NCBI GenBank assembly: GCA_001940855.1 | Contig: MSGS01000075.1 | Coordinates: 1-64,000 of the forward strand | Direction: 5' to 3' | Source of the DNA: Christensenellaceae bacterium Phil1 | Lineage (GTDB): Bacteria; Bacillota; Clostridia; Christensenellales; CAG-138 | DNA length: 64,000 bases | Shown here: one piece after another, positions 17,134-26,212 of the stretch | Numbering within the stretch: position 1 is the stretch's first letter | Layout: each line of letters begins with the position of its first letter | Program-made: the position numbers and the translations under genes | The notes under the pieces: generated by a model | Told to the model about the DNA's origin: nothing | Databases searched by the model: none | The model's input: the letters and a program-made list of their open reading frames with translations, nothing else

Positions 17134-17873
17134 AGGCTCTCCTTTGCTATATGATATGGCACAATGGCCTCCGCTCCGCGTATAGGTTCGGCGCTTATTG
17201 CAAGCAATGCGTCCGTATCCGCGCCGTCTATGCGCATTCTGTCCGGCTTCAGCGCGTATATCATTCCCCGCCCGTTTATGGTCGATAGCGGCACGGGTAT
17301 GCGCGCCGCGCCAAGCAGCGCCGGAATGTGCGCTATCACCACCGCCGCGCCCGTTACGGGCTCCGTCAAAAAGCAGCCGGAATCCCTAAGCGCACATAGT
17401 TCGTATTCCGCGCCGTCTATACTTACATAAAGCCGCGCCATGCCTGCCGCAAGCGCCCTGCGCAGCCGGTAATGCCGCACAACCCTTGGCATGAACACGG
17501 CTGCCGCGCCGCTTATCAGCAGCATACGCATGTATTTGGGCAGCAGTACCGCGCCGCCAAAGTCAGCACCGCCCAGCGCATATGCTGCCCCGCCCGCAAG
17601 CCACGCGCTTATCAGCACCGCCGCGGCGTTTTCCGCATATTGGCGAATGCTTTGCGGCCTTATAAACAGCGCAAGCACAAGCCCAAGAGTCACCTTTGCA
17701 CCTAAGCTCCACAGCGCCGGCAGGCTCAGCGCAGCTATCGCATACGCGCAGCCTATCGTTCCAAACGCCACAGTGCGCCGCAGGCTGCACGGCCTGCCCA
17801 CAAGCGCCGCCGCCATGCGCAGCACGAGTATATCCATCAAAAGATTGTCCAGCGCATACAGCTCTATATACAT
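17130..17873 (-). CDS. spoIIGA: Sigma-E processing aspartic peptidase SpoIIGA
   Basis: Membrane protease that removes the pro-sequence of sigma-E at the forespore septum. About five hydrophobic helices (residues ~5-150) precede a retropepsin-like domain with the active-site motif [15 protein letters not shown], which is DSG where most family members have DTG. The frame continues to 18077, but family proteins start at the first helix, so [14 protein letters not shown] at 17873 is preferred, with GGGTGA five bases upstream; other in-frame ATGs lie at 17879-17915. At ~247 residues it is shorter than Bacillus SpoIIGA (309). Identification rests on both sequence and the overlapping sigE. Confidence 0.85.
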   Translation of the reverse strand: MYIELYALDNLLMDILVLRMAAALVGRPCSLRRTVAFGTIGCAYAIAALSLPALWSLGAKVTLGLVLALFIRPQSIRQYAENAAAVLISAWLAGGAAYALGGADFGGAVLLPKYMRMLLISGAAAVFMPRVVRHYRLRRALAAGMARLYVSIDGAEYELCALRDSGCFLTEPVTGAAVVIAHIPALLGAARIPVPLSTINGRGMIYALKPDRMRIDGADTDALLAISAEPIRGAEAIVPYHIAKESL

Positions 17874-17971
17874 GCACATCACCCGCGTATACATTACCAT
17901 ATGCATGCTTTTCATCGTGTAGAACAACCGCCGAAACAATGCGGCAATGTTGTCGATTAAATTTAAGCATA

Positions 17972-17999
17972 GCAAAACGGCGGCCTTTATGGCCGCCGC
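17972..17999 (-). terminator. Terminator between the glycosyltransferase and spoIIGA
   Basis: GGCGGCC-ATAAA-GGCCGCC hairpin (17979-17997), followed by GTTTTGC on the minus strand, just past the glycosyltransferase stop. Confidence 0.7.
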
Positions 18000-18010
18000 G
18001 CAATGCTTTT

Positions 18011-19111
18011 TCAGTGTGTAGTTATATATTCTATTATATCCCGCGCGGCATATTTGTTTATCTCCTGCCGCTGGCATGAATGCATATGCTCGCGCTCCGC
18101 TTCGCTTGAAAGCAGTTTTACCGCCGCCGCGGCATTTTCCGCCGCGTTGCGTCCGCTCAGCGAAAGCCCGTGCTTAACAAAAAAGCGCACGTTTTCTTCC
18201 TCCCAGCCCGGCAGCGGGGACATATGCACAAGCGCTATCTCCTTGACCGCCGCCTCTGTCGAGCTTAGTCCGCCGGGCTTGCTTATCAGCACGTCCGCCG
18301 CATCCATATATTCTGATACGCGCGTGGTGTACCCTGTGGCAAATATTCGGCACTTGCCGCCGTATTTCTTTTCAAGCTCCGCGCGCAGTTCGTCATTGGT
18401 ACCGCACAGGGCAACTATCGCCGTATCACGGGGCATCATGGGCAGCAGCCGCTCTGTCAGCTCCTTCACGTTTCCAAAGCCCATGCTGCCCGTCATCATC
18501 ATAAGTATCGGCACGTCCTGCGGCAGGCCAAGCCTTTCGCGCGCGGTGCGCTTATCCGTTTTTATTATCTTGTTTTCCGATACGGGTATGCCGCTTGGTA
18601 TATACAGCCTGTTTGGCGCCTTCTTTTCATAATCCGCAACTATGTCCCTGTGCGGCACAAAATATGCGTCAAGGCAGGTGTCGCTCACAAACGTTGTGTA
18701 GCAATAGTCCGTCGCCACAAAATAGCCCTTAAACGGCATCCCCCAGTTTCTCAGATAGCTCATTGCCTCCGCCGCGAAAACATGCGTAGCCACTACTGTA
18801 TCCACGCCGTTTATGCTGCAAAACTTGGCTATTCTGTCCGCAAAGCCTGCGCTTTCATAGTATATTGCCGATTGATACGGCCCGTTCGCCATGCGCTCGG
18901 CTATGCGTTCCCCTGTTTTGAATATGCGCGGGTTATACAGTGCGCTGTTTACATGTATTTTCTTTATGCGTTCCGAACGGCGCGGGGAATCAAACATAAG
19001 CGTATCGGCTATTATCGCGCTTATGCCGCGCTCCTCCGCCTGCTCCATCAGCGCCTTTGCCGCGCTGTTATGCCCTTCGCCGTTGTTGCTGGATAATATC
19101 AGCAGCTTCAC
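18011..19111 (-). CDS. MGDG synthase-like / UgtP-type diacylglycerol glycosyltransferase
   Basis: GT28-type glycosyltransferase of 366 residues. The N-terminal MGDG-synthase fold starts LILSSNNGEGHNSAAKAL, with THVFAAEAMSYLRNWG and GYFVATDYCY. The C-terminal nucleotide-sugar site has MMTGSMGFGN and DVLISKPGGLSSTEA. It should transfer a sugar from UDP-sugar to diacylglycerol at the membrane face, giving glycolipid anchors. The GTG start overlaps the previous gene by 4 bases (GTGA). It shares a unit with a small membrane acyltransferase-like gene between ftsZ and spoIIGA, an uncommon place for lipid genes. Confidence 0.88.
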   Translation of the reverse strand: MKLLILSSNNGEGHNSAAKALMEQAEERGISAIIADTLMFDSPRRSERIKKIHVNSALYNPRIFKTGERIAERMANGPYQSAIYYESAGFADRIAKFCSINGVDTVVATHVFAAEAMSYLRNWGMPFKGYFVATDYCYTTFVSDTCLDAYFVPHRDIVADYEKKAPNRLYIPSGIPVSENKIIKTDKRTARERLGLPQDVPILMMMTGSMGFGNVKELTERLLPMMPRDTAIVALCGTNDELRAELEKKYGGKCRIFATGYTTRVSEYMDAADVLISKPGGLSSTEAAVKEIALVHMSPLPGWEEENVRFFVKHGLSLSGRNAAENAAAAVKLLSSEAEREHMHSCQRQEINKYAARDIIEYITTH

Positions 19112-19608
19112 TTATTCTGCCCTCCCTGCCTTGAGCTCATCCGCTTATACAGCCGCACGAGCCGCGGCCTATTATATCGCTGTATCATTATGAACGGAAT
19201 GTTTGATAAGCCGTAAAGCACCGTTGCAACTATGCTCAGCCACCCAGTCATCGTTATAAGCAGCACCGGGCTTATCACAAGCAGCGCCCAATGCACCGCC
19301 TCCGCCACGCAGGTTTCCCGCGCAAGCAGTTCAAAATGCGCGCCGGATACATCCCCGCCAACGCTTTTGCGCACGGTTTTGTTTTGGGCGAAAGCGAATT
19401 TGCTCTTGTCCGGCATTTTGTCCTTCCATTTGGCAATGCCCAGCTTTTCGTAAACCTTGCCGTACTTTTCCCATGCATACGGCGCATACGGGAATTTTTC
19501 CGGATCGAACTTTGCGCGCGGCAGCTTTTCACCCAAAATGTGCGCAAGTATGCCTATTATTCCAGCCGTTACAACAAACGCCAACACATTAAGCAATAAT
19601 TCCTTCAT
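19108..19608 (-). CDS. Small membrane protein, CrtO-like acyltransferase family
   Basis: The 166-residue protein has a hydrophobic N-terminus (residues 3-22) and two further hydrophobic segments (near 105-145). The middle contains KFPYAPYAWEKYGKVYEKLGIAKWKDKMPD and ETCVAEAVHWAL, and the C-terminus YGLSNIPFIMIQRYNRPRL. These resemble the glycosyl-4,4'-diaponeurosporenoate acyltransferase (CrtO) family, which occurs widely in Clostridia without carotenoid genes. The function is therefore a guess: acylation of a membrane glycolipid, consistent with the overlapping glycosyltransferase gene. The start at 19608 has AAGGAG upstream at a slightly long spacing. Confidence 0.7.
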   Translation of the reverse strand: MKELLLNVLAFVVTAGIIGILAHILGEKLPRAKFDPEKFPYAPYAWEKYGKVYEKLGIAKWKDKMPDKSKFAFAQNKTVRKSVGGDVSGAHFELLARETCVAEAVHWALLVISPVLLITMTGWLSIVATVLYGLSNIPFIMIQRYNRPRLVRLYKRMSSRQGGQNK

Positions 19609-19709
19609 CGTATAATACCACTCCTTATGCAATGGATTATACATTTACGCCCCGCCATAAACCAGCCGGTTAAGATTGATAAAGAGTGAAATAATTGTGA
19701 ATGTAAGCA

Positions 19710-19734
19710 AAAAGGAGCCTTTTACGGCTCCTTT
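19710..19734 (-). terminator. Terminator of the dcw cluster after ftsZ
   Basis: AAAGGAGCC-GTAAA-GGCTCCTTT hairpin ending in TTTTTGC on the minus strand, ~17 bases past the ftsZ stop. Confidence 0.85.
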
Positions 19735-19750
19735 AATATGCTTTATCCAC

Positions 19751-20962
19751 TTATTCTCCGCGGTTTCTGAGGAAGCTGGGAAGATCCAGATTGTTCTTCT
19801 CCTTGGGGTTATACTCGGTCTTGTTCAGATCCTTGCGCGTAACGTGCGGGGTCACTTCCTCGCCGTCGGGCAGGGGAGCGGAGTATTCCGGCTTCTTCGT
19901 GCGGCGCTCGTACCATACTTCGGGCTCCTTCTGCTCGCTGCGCTGCGACTTCATGGAGCCTATCGTCTGGCGGACGGAGTTTTCGGGTTTTTTGTCCGCT
20001 ACCTGGTCCGCGCCTTCAAAGCCGGTGGCTATAACGGTTATGCGTATTGCATCGCCCAGCTCGTCGTCTATGCCCGCGCCGAATATGATGTTCGCGCCGG
20101 GGTCGGCGAAGTTGCGGATGAATTCGGAAGCCTCGTTCACTTCCTTCAGGCCCATCTGCGGGCCGCCGGTGATATTGATTATCAATCCGCGCGCGCCGTT
20201 TATGCTGGTTTCGAGCAGGCTGCTTTCAACGGCCTGCTTCGCGGCCTCTATGCCGCGGTTTTCGCCGGAGGCCATGCCTATGCCCATGTGCGCCATGCCG
20301 CGCTCGCGCATTATGGTGCGAATATCCGCAAAGTCAAGGTTTACTATGCCGGGCTGGGAAATAAGATCGCTTATGCCCTGAATACCCTGGCGCAGCACGT
20401 CGTCCGCAATGCAGAACGCCTCGGTAAACGTTACGTTGTTCACCGTGTCAAGCAGCCTGTCGTTAGGGATTATTATAAGCGTATCAACGTTTTCCTTCAG
20501 GTTGGTTATGCCGTTTATGGCGTTGTTCATCCTTACCTTGCCTTCAAAACCGAAAGGCTTGGTGACCACGCCTATCGTCAATATGCCCAGCTCCTTTGCG
20601 CATGCGGCAACTATCGGCGCGGCGCCAGTGCCGGTGCCGCCGCCCATGCCCGCAGTTATGAACACAAGGTCGCTATCCTTAATGGCTTCGGTTATGGCTT
20701 CGCGGCTTTCTTCCGCCGCCTTGCGGCCCATTTCGGGATCCGCTCCCGCGCCCAGTCCCTTTGTGGCCTTTTCGCCAATCTGAACCTTTTGCCCTGCGCG
20801 GGAATGATAGAGCGCCTGCTTATCGGTATTTACCGAAATGAACTCCACTCCCTTCAGGCCGTATTGTATCATGCGGTTCACGGCGTTGTTGCCCGCGCCG
20901 CCCACGCCAACCACCTTAAGTTGCGCAGGCTGGCTGCTTTCAAAATCCAGTCCAAACGGCAT
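19751..20962 (-). CDS. ftsZ: Cell division protein FtsZ
   Basis: Tubulin-like GTPase of 403 residues that forms the division ring. It has the phosphate-binding start [17 protein letters not shown], the tubulin signature [15 protein letters not shown] near residue 105, and the T7 loop [12 protein letters not shown] variable linker leads to the C-terminal peptide [12 protein letters not shown] that binds FtsA and SepF; a sepF gene is present at 57.7 kb. It is the last gene of the dcw cluster, 18 bases after ftsA, with a GAGGAGG ribosome site. Confidence 0.98.
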   Translation of the reverse strand: MPFGLDFESSQPAQLKVVGVGGAGNNAVNRMIQYGLKGVEFISVNTDKQALYHSRAGQKVQIGEKATKGLGAGADPEMGRKAAEESREAITEAIKDSDLVFITAGMGGGTGTGAAPIVAACAKELGILTIGVVTKPFGFEGKVRMNNAINGITNLKENVDTLIIIPNDRLLDTVNNVTFTEAFCIADDVLRQGIQGISDLISQPGIVNLDFADIRTIMRERGMAHMGIGMASGENRGIEAAKQAVESSLLETSINGARGLIINITGGPQMGLKEVNEASEFIRNFADPGANIIFGAGIDDELGDAIRITVIATGFEGADQVADKKPENSVRQTIGSMKSQRSEQKEPEVWYERRTKKPEYSAPLPDGEEVTPHVTRKDLNKTEYNPKEKNNLDLPSFLRNRGE

Positions 20963-20979
20963 ATATCATGTCCTCCTCA

Positions 20980-22176
20980 TTATTTGAATAAGTCTATCAG
21001 CTTTTTGAATACGTTTTTACCCGGCCTTGCCCCCTCAAGCCTGCCGGCATTGTCCTCATCGGATGCATGCATCACGAAATCCATAACGGAAAATGCGCTT
21101 GCATAATTCGGCGAGGACAGTCTTGGCATCCAGGGCATCCTTACCTGAACGCTTGTGCCAAGCTCCTTTTCCATAAATTCGCAGCAGCCGCGCATCAGCG
21201 TTACCCCGCCGCCGCTCATATAAACCGGCAGCTTAGGCGTTATCTCAACGCCCATCTCGCCGAGCGCTTCCCTTATCAGCCGGCAAAGCTCGCGCGTGCG
21301 TTCTTCTATTATATACTGTATCGCTTCATGCTCAACATACATCATTCCCCCGCCGGGAACGCGTATAGTGTCTATACTGTCCTGATAATCAAGGGAATAA
21401 ACATATCTGCGCTTAACGGTTTCCGCAACCGCTTCCTTTATGCCTATGCCGTAGCCAAGGTCTGACGTAAAGTGCGCCCCGCCAACGGCTATTGTACGCA
21501 TATCCATAAGCGCTGCGTTTTTAACCAGCGAAACATCCGTATGCGTAGCGCCCGAATCTATAAGCACAGCGCCTTCGCTGCGCTCGTTTTCGGGAATTAC
21601 GAAAACGCCTTCGCTAAGCGGAACGGCAATGTACATGTCCGCATCAAGCCCAACGCGCAGCAGCGCGTCGCTCACAAGCTGCTTAAAACGGTTATCCACA
21701 TAAAGGTGGGATACCTTTGCCGAAAAGCCTTCCGCCATAACGCCTATAGGCATGTCCGCCCTTACGGCGCCCTGAACGGTGAACTCCGCAGGCGTTGAAT
21801 GGATAAGCGAATAGCCGTCCGGTGCCGCAAAATCAAGCGAGGCATTTATAACGTCGTCTATGTCCCTGTGCGTTATTCGCCGCTGCTTGCCCTTGAAGTT
21901 CACTTCGCCCTGCTGCAGAATAAGCTTTGTAAACGGCGCGGGAACGCCAACGGATATATCGCGCACCCTGTGCCGCGCCTCCGCCTCTGCCGCGCTGAGC
22001 GTATCTATAATTGCGTCCGCAAGCTGCTGCTCATCCTCGAACGCGCCGTGCTTATAGCCCGGGTATTCCTTTATGCCCGCGCCCTGCACAAGTATATTAT
22101 CCCGCCCGTCCGTACCGCAAATAAGGCAGATGACCTTTGAACTGCCGATATCGAGTATTGCCGTGTTCTGACCCAT
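20980..22176 (-). CDS. ftsA: Cell division protein FtsA
   Basis: Actin-like ATPase of 398 residues that tethers FtsZ to the membrane. It opens with the phosphate-1 motif ILDIGSSKVICLICG; the second phosphate motif is VLIDSGATHTDVSLV and the adenosine motif VYMSGGGVTLMRG. The 1C subdomain is present (residues ~85-160). The C-terminal ~12 residues (NVFKKLIDLFK) form the expected amphipathic membrane helix. The AAAGGAGG ribosome site is strong, and ftsZ follows directly. Confidence 0.95.
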   Translation of the reverse strand: MGQNTAILDIGSSKVICLICGTDGRDNILVQGAGIKEYPGYKHGAFEDEQQLADAIIDTLSAAEAEARHRVRDISVGVPAPFTKLILQQGEVNFKGKQRRITHRDIDDVINASLDFAAPDGYSLIHSTPAEFTVQGAVRADMPIGVMAEGFSAKVSHLYVDNRFKQLVSDALLRVGLDADMYIAVPLSEGVFVIPENERSEGAVLIDSGATHTDVSLVKNAALMDMRTIAVGGAHFTSDLGYGIGIKEAVAETVKRRYVYSLDYQDSIDTIRVPGGGMMYVEHEAIQYIIEERTRELCRLIREALGEMGVEITPKLPVYMSGGGVTLMRGCCEFMEKELGTSVQVRMPWMPRLSSPNYASAFSVMDFVMHASDEDNAGRLEGARPGKNVFKKLIDLFK

Positions 22177-22317
22177 TCTGCCTCCTTTGCCGTATTAACC
22201 AAGCCGCCTTTATATAGCTGTTAACAGCATACCACAAGCGCGCCCGCTTTCGCAATATTATTTGCACCTAAATGTATAAAAGTTACGTTTAGGCAACATA
22301 TTTCCCATACCCTGCCA

Positions 22318-23658
22318 TTACCCGGAGAATGCGTCCGTAGGCCCGGGCGTGCGCATTGGCGTATCCTCAGGCGTGGACGTTACGCTCGGCTGCGCCGTCG
22401 CATTCGGGTCGGGCGTGGCGTTCGGGTCAGGCGTAGTGTTCGGCTCCGCAGTAACTTCCGGCGTTGCGATGGCTATCGGTTCCGCCGTCTTTTCCGGCGA
22501 ATATACCGGATCGCCCTGCGCGGAAAGGTCAAGCGTGCCGTCCGTATCATGCCCCATTGACCTAAGCGTTGGCAAAACGGTCTTAAAATCGGCCAGCTTT
22601 TCTTCCGCCCTGTCCGGCTGGCCAAGGTGTATCCTTACGCCGGACGCGGTTTCCATATTTATGCTCAGCGGATTGCCAAGGTCTATTCCGGTTATCTCCT
22701 TTTCAAGTCCGGCGGAATACACGGCCTCAAGCAGGCTTATCATAGTGCGGGAATTGAAGTCCGATTCTTCACCAAGCCTTTGGTTAACGTGATAACCGCT
22801 GCTGCCCATGCCCGATATCTGTATAAGCCCTGAATAGTCCGCGCGTGCGCCTATATAAAGCACATATCCGTCCTTATCTATTACCGCCTGCGCATTCATG
22901 CCCACAAGCACCGCCGCTTCCTCGCGCTCTGTTATGTTCACCACCAGCTTGTCCGGATACACGCGGGTAACAACGGCGGAGGCGATATATGCATTCTGCT
23001 CCATTCGGTTCTCCGCCTCGTCTATGCGTTCAAGCCACATGTGCTTGCCCACGCTCAGTCCCGATGCGTGTATGAGCTCCTGTGCGTCGTAATGCGTGCA
23101 GCCATATATCTCTATGCTGTCCACAATAAGCATAAAATATGTCAATACGGCCGCAGCCACAAGCATTACCGCCGTCGTTATCAAAACAGCCAGTTTGATT
23201 ATCTTTTTTCTTCTTTGACGCGTGCGCTTTTCCTTCTCGGTCAGTTTCCTTTTGCGCCTTGCGCCCGCGCGCTTGGCCTCGCCCACGGTGCGCTTCTTTT
23301 TATTTTTGGGTTTTGGTTCTTCCTCGTCCTCTTCCGCTTCAAAAAAAGGCTCATCCGCAAACGGGTCGGCGTTCTCTTCCTGCTCCGCATCTGCGTCATC
23401 TTCGCCGTAAGGCTGTTCTTTTTCGGCTTCCGGCTCGGCAGTATTTTCCGTTTCTTCGGTATCTATATTGTCTGTGCTGTCCGCTTCGCTTGCTTCTTCG
23501 CCGCTGTTTTCGTCTTCGGCAGTCTCTTCGGCCGCTATCTGCTCTTCTTCGTATTCTTCCGCTTCCGGCTCCTCCGCCCGTTTGAAGGGTCTGAGATTAA
23601 GCGTATGGCCTTCACCGCCTGCCCCATCGCGCCATGGCTCGTTCCCTTTGCCCTTCAC
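22318..23658 (-). CDS. ftsQ: FtsQ/DivIB-type cell division protein
   Basis: Bitopic divisome protein of 446 residues with a GTG start supported by GAAAGGA. An unusually long cytoplasmic part (residues 1-150) is first very acidic (Glu/Asp/Thr) and then basic (KPKNKKKRTVGEAKRAGARR). One membrane helix (~152-177) leads to a POTRA domain starting VDSIEIYGCTHYDAQELIHA, a beta domain, and a low-complexity Thr/Pro/Asn tail (residues ~395-440, TPDPNATPDPNAT). It is identified by architecture and by its place before ftsA. The acidic and Thr-Pro regions are lineage-specific and of unknown role. Confidence 0.88.
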   Translation of the reverse strand: MKGKGNEPWRDGAGGEGHTLNLRPFKRAEEPEAEEYEEEQIAAEETAEDENSGEEASEADSTDNIDTEETENTAEPEAEKEQPYGEDDADAEQEENADPFADEPFFEAEEDEEEPKPKNKKKRTVGEAKRAGARRKRKLTEKEKRTRQRRKKIIKLAVLITTAVMLVAAAVLTYFMLIVDSIEIYGCTHYDAQELIHASGLSVGKHMWLERIDEAENRMEQNAYIASAVVTRVYPDKLVVNITEREEAAVLVGMNAQAVIDKDGYVLYIGARADYSGLIQISGMGSSGYHVNQRLGEESDFNSRTMISLLEAVYSAGLEKEITGIDLGNPLSINMETASGVRIHLGQPDRAEEKLADFKTVLPTLRSMGHDTDGTLDLSAQGDPVYSPEKTAEPIAIATPEVTAEPNTTPDPNATPDPNATAQPSVTSTPEDTPMRTPGPTDAFSG

Positions 23659-23662
23659 AGCA

Positions 23663-24922
23663 TCAGTTTTCCTTTCGTATTATTTGTGCGCCCAGTGCGT
23701 TGAGCGTTTCATGCAGCTTGTCATACCCGCGGTCTATCAATTCCGCGTGGTCTATTATCGTTTCGCCTTCCGCTGCAAGGCCCGCAAGCAGCATTGCCGC
23801 GCCCCCGCGCAAATCCCATGCCTTCACCCTTGCGCCCGTCAGCTTATCAACGCCGCGTATTATCGCCGTTCTGTCCTTTTGTGTAAAGCTTGCGCCCATG
23901 CGCCCCAGCTCCGCTGCGTGGCGGTAGCGGTTTTCAAACACGTTTTCAACAATCACGCTCGTTCCATTGGCAATGGTACACAGCGCAAAAAGCTGCGCCT
24001 GCATATCCGTTGGGAAGCCCGGGTACGGCATGGTTTCCGTAAGGCGTATTTCGTTTGGTCTGTCGGGCGAACTTATGTGCAGCATCCCCTCGGCCGCAGT
24101 TATTACGGAACCCGCTTCCTTCAGCTTTGCCGCAATGCTGCCTATATGCTCCGTATTAACGTTTGTCAGCGTAAGCTCTCCGCCGGTTATCGCCGCTGCA
24201 GTCATAAGCGTGCCTGCAACTATTCTGTCCGGTATTATGCGGTGCGTTGTTTTTTTCTCCGCTGCATCGCCGCCGCGGATGGTTATGGTCGAACTGCCCG
24301 CGCCTTCAATTTTATATCCAAGCTCATTCAAAAACCGCGCCAGGTCGTCTATTTCGGGCTCTCTCGCCGCATTGAACACGGTTGTTGTTCCCTCCGCGCA
24401 CGCTGCGGCCATCATAATGTTTTCCGTTGCGCCCACGCTTGGGTAATCCAAATGTATATCCGCGCCCCTCAGCCGCCTGCCTTCGCATATTATCAGCCCG
24501 CGCTCCTCGCGCACGTCCGCGCCCAGCATCATAAGCCCCTTCAGGTGCAGATCTATCGGCCTGTGGCCTATTTCGCATCCGCCGGGGAATGTGCATACCG
24601 CCCGCCCGAAGCGCCCCAGCAGCGGCCCCAGCATGAATATGCTCGATCTTATCTCCTTGCTGATGCTCTGCGGCATTATGCAGCGCTCGGCCTTTGCCGC
24701 GTCTATATGCGCCGTGCCTGCTTCAAGCGAGCAGCTTACGCCCAGCGAGCGCAGTATTTTGAGCATATTTTCAACATCGCTCAAATGTGGGCAATCGGTC
24801 AGCTCCACAGGGCCCCTTGCAATAAGCGTTGCGGCCAATATGGGCAGCGCCGCGTTCTTCGCGCCCGATACGCGCGCCGTACCAACTATCTTTCTTCCGC
24901 CGGAAACCAAAATGGATGCCAT
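23663..24922 (-). CDS. murA: UDP-N-acetylglucosamine 1-carboxyvinyltransferase
   Basis: Catalyses the first committed step of peptidoglycan synthesis (enolpyruvyl transfer from PEP). The 419-residue protein has the conserved Lys in SGAKNAALPILAATLI and the fosfomycin-target Cys near 115 in FPGGCEIGHRPIDLHLKGL. VGATENIMMAAA and the GFPTDMQAQLFAL segment complete the signature. It sits between ftsW and ftsQ, where murG, murC or murB are normally found in Clostridia. The ribosome site GGAAGGAG is good. Since Bacillota often have two MurA paralogues, a second copy may exist elsewhere. Confidence 0.95.
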   Translation of the reverse strand: MASILVSGGRKIVGTARVSGAKNAALPILAATLIARGPVELTDCPHLSDVENMLKILRSLGVSCSLEAGTAHIDAAKAERCIMPQSISKEIRSSIFMLGPLLGRFGRAVCTFPGGCEIGHRPIDLHLKGLMMLGADVREERGLIICEGRRLRGADIHLDYPSVGATENIMMAAACAEGTTTVFNAAREPEIDDLARFLNELGYKIEGAGSSTITIRGGDAAEKKTTHRIIPDRIVAGTLMTAAAITGGELTLTNVNTEHIGSIAAKLKEAGSVITAAEGMLHISSPDRPNEIRLTETMPYPGFPTDMQAQLFALCTIANGTSVIVENVFENRYRHAAELGRMGASFTQKDRTAIIRGVDKLTGARVKAWDLRGGAAMLLAGLAAEGETIIDHAELIDRGYDKLHETLNALGAQIIRKEN

Positions 24923-25004
24923 CTGTTTCTCCTTCCCGCATAAAAGCTAAGCACATTCATTATTATGCGGGAAACGGCGGTATTGTTCGCGTTTTTTCAG
25001 CGCA

Positions 25005-26180
25005 TCATTGCGTATTGCGCGAAACGTTGAGCAAAATGCCTGCCGCGCTTAAAAATATTACCAAACTTGTTCCGCCCGCGCTTATAAACGGCAGCGTTTG
25101 GCCGGTGGTGGGGGCGCTGCTTGTGGCAACCGCAATATTTACTATCGCCTGCATGCCTATTACGCTGGTTATACCCGCGGCAAGCAGGCTGCCGAAGCGG
25201 TCCTTGCAGCGCATGGCAATGCGTATGCCCCTGTATACAAGGAACGCATATGCGCCCATCAGCAGCACGCAGCCGATAAGCCCAAGTTCCTCGCCTATTA
25301 TCGCAAATATAAAGTCGCTTTCGCCATACGGCAGAAACAGCAGCTTCTGCCGGCTGAAGTTAAGCCCCTTGCCGAATATCCCGCCGGAACCGAGCGCTAT
25401 AAGCGACTGCCGCAGCTGATACGCGCCGTCCGCCTTGCTGGTCCACGGGTCCCAGAACATTGTCATTCTGGCCTTTCTGTATTCTTCGCTCAATACCGCA
25501 ATCACCATTACCGGCGCCGCTATGCCCGCAAGCGTAACAAGGTGCGCCATCCGCGCCCCGCCGAAAAACAGCATCACCGCGCCCGTCATGACCATTATGA
25601 CCATCATGGACATGTTCTTCTGCGCCAGCAGCAATATGCCGAAAACGCCCATTATTATAAGCATGGGCACTATGCCGTGCGAAAAGCTTGCCATAAGCTG
25701 CGGGCGTTTGGACATGAACGACGCCATGTACAGCACCAGCACGAATTTAGCCAATTCCGAAGGCTGGAAAGACAGCGGTATGCCTATTTTTGAAAAATCA
25801 AGCCAGCGCTTTGCGCCGTTTCGCTCCACGCCCCAGAATACGACCGCGACCATGAGCGCGATTATAAGTATTAGCGCAAGCGTTTTGAACTTATCCAGCG
25901 TATGATAATCAAAAAAGCTGAGCGCGAGCATCAGCGCAAAGCCTATCGCAAAATACATGCTTTGGTTTTTAAGGTAATAAAAACCGTTGTCCATGTTCCT
26001 GCTCTGCGCGTAATAATAGCTGGCGGAAAACACCATGACAAGGCCGAACGCGCATATTATGACCACGGTTATAAGCAGCGCGAAATCAAGCGGCCCCTGC
26101 CGCTTCTGCATCGGCCTTACGCGCGCGTTCTGCGCCTTTCCCCGGGAGTTGAGCGCCGGAGAGTTGCTTACATGCTCCAC
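25005..26180 (-). CDS. ftsW: Septal peptidoglycan polymerase FtsW (SEDS family)
   Basis: SEDS glycosyltransferase of 391 residues with about ten membrane helices. After a ~30-residue cytoplasmic basic segment it reads LLITVVIICAFGLVMVFSAS. The extracellular loop has QPSELAKFVLVLYMASFM and the C-terminal part TGQTLPFISAGGTSLVIFL, both family signatures. The start codon is GTG with AGGAGG four bases upstream. It polymerises lipid II at the septum together with the PBP encoded at 30.3-32.4 kb. Confidence 0.93.
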   Translation of the reverse strand: MEHVSNSPALNSRGKAQNARVRPMQKRQGPLDFALLITVVIICAFGLVMVFSASYYYAQSRNMDNGFYYLKNQSMYFAIGFALMLALSFFDYHTLDKFKTLALILIIALMVAVVFWGVERNGAKRWLDFSKIGIPLSFQPSELAKFVLVLYMASFMSKRPQLMASFSHGIVPMLIIMGVFGILLLAQKNMSMMVIMVMTGAVMLFFGGARMAHLVTLAGIAAPVMVIAVLSEEYRKARMTMFWDPWTSKADGAYQLRQSLIALGSGGIFGKGLNFSRQKLLFLPYGESDFIFAIIGEELGLIGCVLLMGAYAFLVYRGIRIAMRCKDRFGSLLAAGITSVIGMQAIVNIAVATSSAPTTGQTLPFISAGGTSLVIFLSAAGILLNVSRNTQ

Positions 26181-26212
26181 TTTGCCTCCTTGCTCAGCCG
26201 CGTTTTAATACG

